From DAISIL01 sp036822015 (GTDB lineage: Bacteria > Bacteroidota > Bacteroidia > Cytophagales > Bernardetiaceae), in the NCBI GenBank assembly GCA_036822015.1, contig DAISIL010000098.1:1-7661 (forward strand): a DNA stretch of 7,661 nucleotides, written 5' to 3'. The notes beneath the pieces are model-generated. The model worked only from the letters and a program-made list of their open reading frames with translations, searched no databases and was not told the origin of the DNA. This document shows positions 1 through 5,869 of this stretch, piece after piece. Position 1 is the stretch's first letter. The number at the start of each line of letters is the position of its first letter. The position numbers were made by a program, and so were the translations under genes.

Positions 1-340
1 TGGTGTCGGCACTGTCGGCACTTAGCTTAAACTTTTTGAGGTAAGGGAAAAGTTTGTTGTTTACAAAATCTAGTAAATCATCACCGCCATCGGCATTGTG
101 ATCTATTCTTCCATCTGCTAATTTTGGAGCTGCCCAAACGTTCCATTGGTATTCTTGACTGATAATTGGCGTATAGGTTTTAAAAGTAAGTTCGGCGGTA
201 GTTGCTTTATCCTTCTCCAAGTCGTCCAAATATTTGAGGAACAAAATCCAGGAGGTTTGCTCTACATAATCCAATTCACTTCCGCAACCTGCGTCTTTGT
301 GAAGAATGTCATCTATATTTTTAAAGGTCTGTTCAAACAT
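1..340 (-). CDS. hsdM: Type I restriction-modification DNA methyltransferase subunit M, N-terminal part (runs off left edge)
   Basis: HsdM is the adenine-N6 methyltransferase subunit that, with HsdS and HsdR, forms a type I restriction-modification enzyme. Reading the minus strand from the ATG at 340-338 gives 113 uninterrupted codons to the edge. The protein begins MFEQTFKNIDDILHKDAG, followed by SELDYVEQTSWILFLKYLDD and later YQWNVWAAP and LFPYLKKFK. These are hallmarks of the HsdM N-terminal helical domain, which I recognise from the family. Full-length HsdM is roughly 500 residues, so the SAM-binding and NPPF catalytic motifs lie beyond the left edge, as would any hsdS and hsdR in the same direction. 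No Shine-Dalgarno is visible, but a good Bacteroidota promoter lies about 70 bases upstream. The gene is AT-richer (about 40% GC) than the right part of the window, consistent with the frequent horizontal transfer of such systems. It is missed easily because it has no stop inside the window. Confidence 0.93.
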   Translation of the reverse strand, partial: MFEQTFKNIDDILHKDAGCGSELDYVEQTSWILFLKYLDDLEKDKATTAELTFKTYTPIISQEYQWNVWAAPKLADGRIDHNADGGDDLLDFVNNKLFPYLKKFKLSADSADT

Positions 341-410
341 TCGCTTTCTTTCTTTCAGTTTTTTTGGTTTTTCAGCGTTTGCCCGTGTGTCGGCAAAACC
401 AGATGTAGCT

Positions 411-441
411 TAAACATACAAATACCATCTATTCCATCAAA
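411..441 (-). promoter_or_regulatory. Predicted Bacteroidota-type promoter for hsdM
   Basis: On the minus strand, TTTG (441-438) is followed by a 19-base spacer and then TATGTTTA (418-411). This matches the Bacteroidota sigma-70 consensus of a -33 TTTG and a -7 TAnnTTTG except for the last base of the -7 box. It points at hsdM, leaving a leader of roughly 65 bases. This is a consensus match only. Confidence 0.55.
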
Positions 442-519
442 ATAAATTTCACCTGCCCAGGCCCTGCATTCACAAAAACACGACACCCCCGAGCAGCAGC
501 GGAAAATTGATCTTTAACA

Positions 520-553
520 AAAAAAGGTAACCCCGTTTGAGGTTACCTTTTTT
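520..553 (-). terminator. Rho-independent terminator after tRNA-Arg
   Basis: A perfect 7-bp stem (GGTAACC 526-532, GGTTACC 541-547) closes an 8-base loop. It is flanked by A-tracts on the left and T-tracts on the right, so the A/T runs can lengthen the stem. On the minus strand the hairpin ends in a run of seven T, as expected of an intrinsic terminator, and it lies 8 bases past the tRNA 3' end. The symmetric flanks mean it could also stop transcription coming from the other side. Confidence 0.85.
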
Positions 554-560
554 GCTTTCG

Positions 561-634
561 TGAACTCGGAAGGATTCGAACCTTCGACCTTCTGATCCGT
601 AGTCAGATGCTCTAATCCACTGAGCTACGAGTCC
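561..634 (-). tRNA. tRNA-Arg, anticodon ACG
   Basis: The 74-base minus-strand sequence folds as a complete cloverleaf. The acceptor stem is GGACTCG with CGAGTTC (one G-U pair), the D stem GCTC/GAGC, and the anticodon stem TCTGA/TCAGA around loop CTACGGA, giving anticodon ACG. The variable loop is short and the T stem is GAAGG/CCTTC around TTCGAAT. The discriminator base is A. CCA is not encoded, because the genomic bases after the discriminator are CGA. ACG anticodons are normally edited to ICG by TadA and then read CGU, CGC and CGA. The gene has its own promoter just upstream and a terminator just downstream. Its 3' end faces the hsdM side. Confidence 0.97.
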
Positions 635-652
635 GTGGCAGCATTGGAGAGA

Positions 653-683
653 CAAAAGTACGGGGTATTTTTGTTCGATCCAA
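653..683 (-). promoter_or_regulatory. Predicted promoter of the tRNA-Arg gene
   Basis: On the minus strand a perfect -7 box TACTTTTG (660-653) is preceded by a 20-base spacer and a TTG (683-681) at the expected -33 position. Transcription would begin a few bases before the mature tRNA 5' end at 634, giving a short leader for RNase P to remove. The site lies in the 78-base gap behind the response regulator gene, so the tRNA need not depend on read-through. Confidence 0.6.
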
Positions 684-712
684 TACAGCCCTTTTGTTTT
701 CACATTTTTTAA

Positions 713-1399
713 TTACACCAACTCGACGAGCTTAAAGCCCGTTCCGTGTACGTTGATGATCCGGAGGTTGTCGTCTTCTTTGAGGTACTTACGCAATTTG
801 GTGATATAGACATCCATGCTGCGGGCGTTGAAGTAGTTGTCGTCATACCAGATCTCTTTGAGTGCTTTTGATCGTTCGAGGGTGCGGTTTTTGTGTTCGC
901 AGAGCATCCGTAAGAGTTCGGTTTCTTTGGAGGTCAGGTGCATTTCTCCTTCGGGTGTTTTGAGTATCTGGGCATCGTAATCGAAGAAGAGCTTACCAAT
1001 CTGGAACTTGCGTAGGGGCGGAGCAGATACCTGGTGGGCTGTGCGGCGCAGGACGGCTTTGATGCGGAGCAGGAGTTCGTCCATGCTAAAAGGCTTCGTC
1101 ATGTAGTCATCGGCACCAATCTCGAGTCCGTGAATTTTGTCTTCTTTGAGTGATTTGGCGGTCAAGAAGATGATCGGCAGTTGGGGGTCTTGGCGACGGA
1201 TTTCGGCAGCTACCGAAAAGCCATCCTTGACAGGCATCATCACATCCAGGAGTGCCAGGTCGTAGTCGTGTTGCTCAAACTCCTCGACGGCTTCCTGTCC
1301 ATCGCGGCAGAGGGTGGCTTGGTAGCCTTTCATTTTGAGGAAGTCCTGGAGAAGTTGTCCCAGGTTGGAGTCGTCTTCGGCAAGCAATATCTTTACCAT
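713..1399 (-). CDS. OmpR/PhoB-family response regulator, RprY-like
   Basis: This is a 228-residue two-component transcription factor of normal full length. The receiver domain (about 1-120) shows the acidic pair D9/D10, phospho-acceptor D52 in LLDVMMP, T80 in IIFLTAKS and K102 in DDYMTKPF. The C-terminal winged-helix DNA-binding domain (about 131-227) carries HLTSKETELLRML, then YDDNYFNARSMDVYITKLRK as the recognition-helix region, and ends HGTGFKLVE. The wording of both halves resembles Bacteroidota RprY, partner of the sensor kinase RprX. No histidine kinase lies beside it in the window, so it is an orphan here. It starts at an ATG without a visible Shine-Dalgarno and ends TAA. I found no convincing -7/-33 pair for it in the 129-base divergent gap. 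Its target genes cannot be inferred. Confidence 0.95.
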   Translation of the reverse strand: MVKILLAEDDSNLGQLLQDFLKMKGYQATLCRDGQEAVEEFEQHDYDLALLDVMMPVKDGFSVAAEIRRQDPQLPIIFLTAKSLKEDKIHGLEIGADDYMTKPFSMDELLLRIKAVLRRTAHQVSAPPLRKFQIGKLFFDYDAQILKTPEGEMHLTSKETELLRMLCEHKNRTLERSKALKEIWYDDNYFNARSMDVYITKLRKYLKEDDNLRIINVHGTGFKLVELV

Positions 1400-1506
1400 A
1401 GTAGAGGATGTTTTTTTTGATTATGTGATTCTAAATGACTAAACGTTAAAATGCAGGGAAAGGATGCAAGATTAACTTTCATTAAAACAAAACTTACTTT
1501 TTGCGG

Positions 1507-1514
1507 TATCTTTG
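1507..1514 (+). promoter_or_regulatory. Predicted -7 element for the PLD/J-domain gene
   Basis: TATCTTTG is a perfect TAnnTTTG match 14 bases before the ATG at 1529, so the leader would be only a few bases long and A-rich. No clear -33 TTTG stands at the right distance upstream, which lowers confidence. Confidence 0.5.
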
Positions 1515-1528
1515 TGTAAAAAAAAGCG

Positions 1529-2692
1529 ATGCACACGCCTCATTTTTCCAGGCTCCGAGAGTCGCTGCACGCAGTCTTGCATCAGGCAAGGCAGGAGATG
1601 CAGATAGCCGTAGCTTGGTTTACCGATGCGACTACGGCGAGTTTGCTTGCCCAAAAGTCATCCGAAGGCGTTCGTATTGAGGTCTTTATCGTCGATGACC
1701 AGATCAATGAACGACTGGATATGTCCGCGATGGAAGCGGCAGGGGTACGACTGACCCGAATACCGGCCGAGGATGGACTGCTACACTTCAAATTTTGTAT
1801 TGTCGATGGGCGTATGTTGGTCTATGGTTCCGCCAACTGGACGTATGCCGCCTTCTCGCACAACCGGGAACAAATAACGGTAGTCGAGGACGACCCCGAG
1901 TTCATTGCCCGCTTTCAGGCAGAGTTTACTCGGCTACGGGCGCGTTTTGGGACGGCGGAGGCACCCAAAGCCGGTCTTGCCCCGCCTCCCGAACGCCTTG
2001 CCCTGCAACAAGAAATCCGCCTCCTCGAAGCCATCCTGGCCGAAACGGAAACCCAGCTGATCGAAGTGGAAACGACCCTGGCCCGGTTTCGGCAGCTGTA
2101 CCAGCACCTCTTGGGCGATCTGCTACGGGAGGTACTCCGCTTGCGTGCGGTGTTAGCCCAAAAAAAATCTGACCTCACACAAAAGCCCGAAGACAAGCAG
2201 GCGGCACAAGCCCAGCAGCAGCGGTACACCGATTTTACGCAAGAACGCCTCGCTACAGCAGCACCTCTGGCAGCCAAGCCCGAAACGAAAAAAGACCTGC
2301 ACCGGATGTTTCGGGAGGCAGTCAAGTACTGCCACCCGGATAAGGTGGAGGATGCGTTTAGGGAGGTAGCCCAGGCGGTGTTCGTCCAACTCAAAGCCGC
2401 TTTTGATGCCCAGGACAGCGAAGCAGTGCGCCAAATCCTCGAAGAACTCCAACATGGCATCGCCTGGAACACACCCACCGAGCAGATCACGGATTTGGAT
2501 ACCCTACGTCGCCTACGAGACAAGCGCAAAAAACAAGTAAGCCAAAAACAGGCTGCCCTACAAGACGTGTTGGCAAACTCCTCCTATATCGAAATTACCA
2601 ATGCCCCAGATTGGGAGACCTTCATCGACAACCAACGCCCAGCCCTCGAGCATGAGCGGGACACTTTGCAGGAGGAGCTACGGCGTACATAA
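1529..2692 (+). CDS. Phospholipase D-like protein with coiled-coil middle and C-terminal J-domain-like segment
   Basis: The 387-residue protein has an unusual domain order. Residues about 5-140 form one phospholipase D-like unit with the HKD signature: H86-x-K88-x4-D93, followed by GSANWT (100-105). Proteins with a single HKD motif, such as the Nuc nuclease, normally dimerise to build the active site, so a nuclease or phosphodiesterase activity is possible. There is no signal peptide, implying a cytoplasmic protein. Residues about 155-245 are rich in E, Q, L and A with predicted helix and coiled-coil character. Residues about 253-310 read like a J domain: LHRMFREAVKYCHPDK with HPD at 269-271, then a helix ending LKAAFDAQDSEAVRQIL. 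J domains stimulate Hsp70 ATPases, although this one is short and could have another role. Residues 320-387 are again charged coiled coil. It is divergent from the response regulator and convergent with the SpoIIE gene, with 5 bases between stop codons. Cellular function is unknown. Confidence 0.88.
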   Translation: MHTPHFSRLRESLHAVLHQARQEMQIAVAWFTDATTASLLAQKSSEGVRIEVFIVDDQINERLDMSAMEAAGVRLTRIPAEDGLLHFKFCIVDGRMLVYGSANWTYAAFSHNREQITVVEDDPEFIARFQAEFTRLRARFGTAEAPKAGLAPPPERLALQQEIRLLEAILAETETQLIEVETTLARFRQLYQHLLGDLLREVLRLRAVLAQKKSDLTQKPEDKQAAQAQQQRYTDFTQERLATAAPLAAKPETKKDLHRMFREAVKYCHPDKVEDAFREVAQAVFVQLKAAFDAQDSEAVRQILEELQHGIAWNTPTEQITDLDTLRRLRDKRKKQVSQKQAALQDVLANSSYIEITNAPDWETFIDNQRPALEHERDTLQEELRRT

Positions 2693-2697
2693 GCAGT

Positions 2698-4608
2698 TTA
2701 TTTAGTGCCAATTCGTCCACCGATCAGTAGCACATCGTCGATCTGGAACATATCGCCGCGCCACCCCTCAAAGTCCTGTTCCAGGCGTTGGTGTTGGGTG
2801 GCCAGGGGCAAGGTATGTAACTCTTGCAGCAGTGCTTTGAGTCCTTTGAGCATCCGCTTTCGTCCTTTGGGCCCGCCAAACTGATCCGCATAGCCATCCG
2901 AAAAAAGATAAAACGTAAGGGGATTTTCATTGAGGGCGATGGTATGTCCGGCAAAGTGTAGGTCTTTTCCCTGCCCACCGATCGAGATGCGGTCGCCTCC
3001 AATGTGGTGCAGTTCTCCATCCTGAAAGTAGATCAGGGGATTTTTTGCCCCCGCAAAATGCAAGCTGTGCTGCCCACGATCCCAGCAGATTAAGCTCATG
3101 TCCATACCATCGCGGTTGGCGGTCTGTCCCTGACGTAGGGCTTGCTGTATGCGGAGGTGTAGCTGGGTCAGGATTTGATCGGGAGCCGTCATACCTTGTT
3201 CATTAACGATTTGGTTGAGTAGATTGATGGCAATCATACTCATGAAAGCCCCCGGCACACCATGCCCCGTACAATCGACGGCGGTCAGGAGTACCTTTTC
3301 CCCTTGTTGCCCGAACCAATAAAAATCACCACTGACAATATCTCGGGGCCGAAAAAAAACAAAGAGTTCGTCGAAGACCCGGTACATTTCTTCCAGATCA
3401 GGTAGGGCGGCCGACTGAATCCTCTGGGCGTAGTTGATGGAGGCGGTGATGTCTTCGTTTTTCTGCTCAATTTCATCTTTTTGTTGGTTGAGCAAAGCCA
3501 TCGTAGATTTTAGCTCTTCGTTGATTTGTTGGATTTCTTCTTTGCGCTCTTCACTGATTTCTTTGGCTGCCCGCTCCTGCTGCCGGCTCCTGAAAAGAAA
3601 ATAAGCAAAGACCAGAAGAAGGGCCAGGGCAGTCAAGATGACATAGGTTGTTTTTTGTTGAAAAGATTTTTCATTTTCTAAAATTTCTTTGTTTTTGTTC
3701 AATAGTTCAATTTCTTTTTCTTTGCGTAGAATGTCGGATTGAGCTTCTAGGTTGGCGATGGACTTGCTTTTGTCGGCATTGAACAAGCTATCTTGTAGTT
3801 GTTTGAACAGCTCATGGTAATCGAGGGCTTTGGCGTAGTCGCCCTTTCCTTTGTAGCTCTGGTAGAGGGTGCTGCTCAGGTCTTTCATTTCGGCGGCTGC
3901 CTGTACTTCTTGGGCGATCGCCAGGGCTTGTTCGGCGTATTTGATGCTTTCCTCATAGTTTTTTCTTTTGAGGGCAATATTTGATAGCCCGTTGAGGGGG
4001 TAGGTTGTGCCGTGCTTATAACCGATCTCCTCCATGATCTGGAGGCTTTTGAGGTAATATTTTTGGGCTAGAGTGTCATTATCCTGGTAGATATAGATGT
4101 TGGCGATATTGTACAGGCTGGTGGCTGCCCCTTGCTTGTCTCCGGTTTCTTCTTTGATTTGAAGGCTTTGGTGGTAGTACTCGAGCGCCATGAGATAGTC
4201 GCCCTGCTGATAATAGATATTGCCGATGCTGTTGAGGCTAGAAGCAACGCTTGCCTGGCTTTTGAGTGCTTGAAATATTTCAAGCCCCCTGCGGTAATAA
4301 TCAAGGGCTGAGACGTACTCCCCCTGCGTGGAGAAGATATACCCGATGTTGTTCAGGCTGATGGCCGCCCCCTGCTGATCCCCCATCTCCTCTTTGATTT
4401 GGAGGCTTTGGTGGTAGTAATCCAGGGCAGTGGGGTAGTCGCCTTGATTGTAATAAATGTTACCTACACCGATCAGTCCGTCGGCCTGGCCGGCAAGATC
4501 GCCGATGGCTTCGCTAAGTGCTGATTTTTTTTGATAAAAATCCAATGCCGACGGGAAATCGCTGAGCATATAGTGCATGTTGGCGATGGTTCCCAGAATG
4601 CCAGCCAT
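2698..4608 (-). CDS. TPR-transmembrane-SpoIIE (PP2C-type) phosphatase, C-terminal fragment after an in-frame stop
   Basis: This is the 636-residue open part downstream of a TGA at 4686-4684; 4608 is merely the first ATG after that stop. Residues 2-275 hold about seven tetratricopeptide repeats, most at a regular 40-residue period. Charged coiled coil (about 280-318), one transmembrane helix (321-339) and a second coiled coil (341-388) follow. Residues about 415-632 are a SpoIIE/PP2C-type serine/threonine phosphatase domain with GDFYW (427-431), D445 in AVDCTGHG, SDGYADQFGG (570-579) and D624/D625 in DDVLLIGG. These acidic residues are the expected metal ligands, so the catalytic domain looks intact. 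Known members of this layout sense through periplasmic TPRs and act on cytoplasmic phosphoproteins, often anti-sigma-factor antagonists. Without the upstream signal peptide this fragment would not be exported correctly, so whether it is made alone is doubtful. Confidence 0.85.
   Translation of the reverse strand: MAGILGTIANMHYMLSDFPSALDFYQKKSALSEAIGDLAGQADGLIGVGNIYYNQGDYPTALDYYHQSLQIKEEMGDQQGAAISLNNIGYIFSTQGEYVSALDYYRRGLEIFQALKSQASVASSLNSIGNIYYQQGDYLMALEYYHQSLQIKEETGDKQGAATSLYNIANIYIYQDNDTLAQKYYLKSLQIMEEIGYKHGTTYPLNGLSNIALKRKNYEESIKYAEQALAIAQEVQAAAEMKDLSSTLYQSYKGKGDYAKALDYHELFKQLQDSLFNADKSKSIANLEAQSDILRKEKEIELLNKNKEILENEKSFQQKTTYVILTALALLLVFAYFLFRSRQQERAAKEISEERKEEIQQINEELKSTMALLNQQKDEIEQKNEDITASINYAQRIQSAALPDLEEMYRVFDELFVFFRPRDIVSGDFYWFGQQGEKVLLTAVDCTGHGVPGAFMSMIAINLLNQIVNEQGMTAPDQILTQLHLRIQQALRQGQTANRDGMDMSLICWDRGQHSLHFAGAKNPLIYFQDGELHHIGGDRISIGGQGKDLHFAGHTIALNENPLTFYLFSDGYADQFGGPKGRKRMLKGLKALLQELHTLPLATQHQRLEQDFEGWRGDMFQIDDVLLIGGRIGTK
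4138..4497 (-). repeat. Tandem TPR-coding repeats, with two near-identical modules 240 bases apart
   Basis: Within the TPR region, modules 4497-4378 and 4257-4138 encode almost the same 40 residues. Both contain DYYHQSLQIKEE or EYYHQSLQIKEE, then GD-x-QGAA and GNIYY. The similarity is visible in the DNA (for example the shared gaggctttggtggtagta / aaggctttggtggtagta stretches). The 240-base offset equals two repeats, which suggests duplication of a two-TPR unit. Confidence 0.7.
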
Positions 4609-4683
4609 GCTTTGCTGATCGCTGTTTTTTTGAAAGATAGCAAGTGATTTTTTGTAATAAAAAAGTGCCTTCCCGAAGTCCGA

Positions 4684-4965
4684 TCAAGACCGATGATAAT
4701 CTCCGATCCTGTTCAGAGACAAGCCCTGCCCCCGTAGGTACTCTATCCGCTCGCTCTCCTGCAAGGCCTGCTGCCACAAGTAGAGGCTCGTATCGGGATA
4801 GTGCTGTTGGTACTGACTGCCGATTTGGCAAAGGGTAAGAATCCTTGTCGTGTCATGTGTAGCCCCCTGATAGACCTGCTCGAGGCTATCCAGGATCGTT
4901 TGGCTTTGCCCAAAGACGGGGGACAGAAGGAAGAGATGAAGGACAAGGAGTACAGTCTTTTTCAT
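4684..4965 (-). CDS. TPR-SpoIIE gene, N-terminal fragment with signal peptide, ending at an in-frame TGA
   Basis: This 93-codon piece is the true beginning of the TPR-SpoIIE gene. The ATG at 4965 is chosen because it starts a classic signal peptide (MKKTVLLVLHLFLLSPVFG, cleavage likely before QSQ); an ATG 60 bases further upstream lies inside the archaemetzincin gene. After the signal come the first TPR-like helices (about 39-78) and half of the next repeat, GLSLNRIGDYHRS, where the frame meets TGA at 4686-4684. The reading frame is the same as that of the downstream fragment. Taken alone it would be a short exported peptide, most likely nonfunctional. Confidence 0.7.
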   Translation of the reverse strand: MKKTVLLVLHLFLLSPVFGQSQTILDSLEQVYQGATHDTTRILTLCQIGSQYQQHYPDTSLYLWQQALQESERIEYLRGQGLSLNRIGDYHRS

Positions 4966-4980
4966 GGGATCGCTTTGGAT

Positions 4981-4988
4981 CAAATCTA
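4981..4988 (-). promoter_or_regulatory. Possible -7 element in front of the TPR-SpoIIE gene
   Basis: TAGATTTG on the minus strand is a perfect TAnnTTTG match 15 bases before the ATG at 4965. A TTTG exists upstream (5014-5011), but the spacer is 22 bases, longer than usual. If real, it lets this gene be expressed apart from purN and the archaemetzincin gene. Confidence 0.4.
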
Positions 4989-5002
4989 AGAAAAAATAAC
5001 GT

Positions 5003-5869
5003 TCATTGTCCAAACGAACCCTCAAAATCCTTCAAAGCACGCCAAGAACGCCCATAAAACCGCGCCCAGTCGTCCCGAGAACGCCTCGCCCAAAAGTCTT
5101 GCAAAGCCAAAAACCGCTCCCGAGGCATCCAGGATAGGTTCTCGGAGAGTTTGGTTAAGCACACGGGACAAAGCCACATCGGGTGGCCGTCGAGTTCGGA
5201 AAGATTGAGGCTCCCGCCCATCAGGCAGGCGTAATCTCGGCAGTGGGCCAACGAAAACACATGACCGACCTCATGGGCAGCCGTCTTGAGGAGGCGATCG
5301 CGGGGGAAGTCGCCCAAACGCGCCCACGACCACACTCCCACCCGCCCCAAAGCCTGCCCAAAGACAAAGCTCCAATCCGAACGCGGATACAAGTCCCAGT
5401 CTGTTAGGGCAAGCAAAGCCGCTGCGCTGTCGGGGAGGGCAGGCCGCAAGACCTCCTGCAACAGATAGCCCGTCTGTACCTGCATCTCTCCCGTTTGTGG
5501 ATGTGCGCGCCGAGCCGATACCGGCACGTCCAGCGTATCCAGGGCAGGAATTACCCTCACGGGCAACTGAAAAAAAACCTCGAGGTAGCCGGCCGTCTCT
5601 TGCACCAAAGCCCGAGCAGCCGAGTCGTCATTGGCTCCCATCCACCAGACATACAGGTATTTGCGCGCTGCCGTACATCCGCGTGGCGGCAAGGCCCGGT
5701 ACTCGTCCAGGCTCTGGGGTAGCTCCCCACGGACGGCATCCCAGGAACCCGCCGAAGCCGTCGCCGGACGGTGCAGCCGATGCAGACGGGCAAGCAAACT
5801 CGGCTCTGCCACCGGACGACAAGCCGACAGCCCAAGCAAAAAACCGATCAGCGGTAGGTAGCGTTTCAT
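5003..5869 (-). CDS. Archaemetzincin-family zinc metalloprotease, predicted lipoprotein
   Basis: The 288-residue protein carries the archaemetzincin signature. HEVGH (199-203) supplies two zinc-binding histidines and the catalytic glutamate, and H209 is the third zinc ligand. C210, C215, C234 and C237 match the four cysteines that hold a second, structural zinc in this family; M217 follows. The preceding stretch LTDWDLYPRSDWSFVFGQA (155-173) also fits. The residue normally glycine in HExxHxxGxxH is serine here (S206). I place the start at 5869 rather than further upstream because it gives MKRYLPLIGFLLGLSAC, a lipoprotein signal peptide with lipobox LSAC and acylated C17. The start also overlaps the purN stop as ATGA, suggesting translational coupling. 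Archaemetzincins (AMZ) are best known in archaea and vertebrates and are sporadic in bacteria; physiological substrates are poorly known. The gene is GC-rich. It ends in TGA and is followed by the TPR-SpoIIE gene. Confidence 0.88.
   Translation of the reverse strand: MKRYLPLIGFLLGLSACRPVAEPSLLARLHRLHRPATASAGSWDAVRGELPQSLDEYRALPPRGCTAARKYLYVWWMGANDDSAARALVQETAGYLEVFFQLPVRVIPALDTLDVPVSARRAHPQTGEMQVQTGYLLQEVLRPALPDSAAALLALTDWDLYPRSDWSFVFGQALGRVGVWSWARLGDFPRDRLLKTAAHEVGHVFSLAHCRDYACLMGGSLNLSELDGHPMWLCPVCLTKLSENLSWMPRERFLALQDFWARRSRDDWARFYGRSWRALKDFEGSFGQ

Larger units (their letters stand above)
2698..4965 (-). pseudogene. Whole TPR-SpoIIE phosphatase gene, interrupted by one in-frame TGA at codon 94
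   Basis: The two fragments above are one gene of 755 codons. They share a frame, and the TPR register runs straight through the stop. GDYHRS, stop, SDFGKALFYYKKSL aligns residue for residue with the next repeat (NMHYMLSDFPSALDFYQKKS), the stop standing opposite a leucine. A single base substitution from TTA, CGA, GGA, TCA or AGA would explain it, with no frameshift needed. TGA ends purN and the archaemetzincin gene next door, so a recoded TGA is unlikely. Complete, the protein would have a signal peptide, periplasmic TPRs, one membrane helix (about 440-458) and a cytoplasmic phosphatase (about 534-751). The catalytic domain shows no further decay, so the stop is recent, a sequencing error, or read through. 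It follows the archaemetzincin gene by 37 bases. Confidence 0.8.

Noticed and set aside
4..415. TGTCGGCA and TAGCTTAAAC words occurring both in hsdM (4-32) and upstream of it (388-415)
   Set aside because: The spacing between the two words differs (2 versus 10 bases), the first set encodes conserved HsdM residues (SADSADT), and TGTCGGCA also appears near 3771, so a chance match is likelier than a mobile-element repeat.
146..445. Plus-strand open frame of 99 codons at the left end
   Set aside because: It is antisense to the hsdM N-terminus, which has unmistakable family sequence on the minus strand.
470..703. Minus-strand open frame of 77 codons
   Set aside because: It reads through the tRNA-Arg gene and its terminator, so it is not a plausible protein gene.
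1400..1528. Promoter for the response regulator in the divergent gap
   Set aside because: The best minus-strand candidate, TAATCTTG, has one mismatch and the only upstream TTTG is about 13 bases away, too close for the Bacteroidota spacing.
1915..2529. Minus-strand open frame (204 codons) inside the PLD/J gene
   Set aside because: Its translation is low-complexity serine/arginine-rich, with no domain, and it lies wholly antisense to a gene with clear motifs.
4684..4686. Selenocysteine or a genetic code with TGA as tryptophan
   Set aside because: TGA is the normal stop of purN and the archaemetzincin gene next door, the aligned residue in the next repeat is leucine, and no insertion-element-like hairpin is apparent after the codon.
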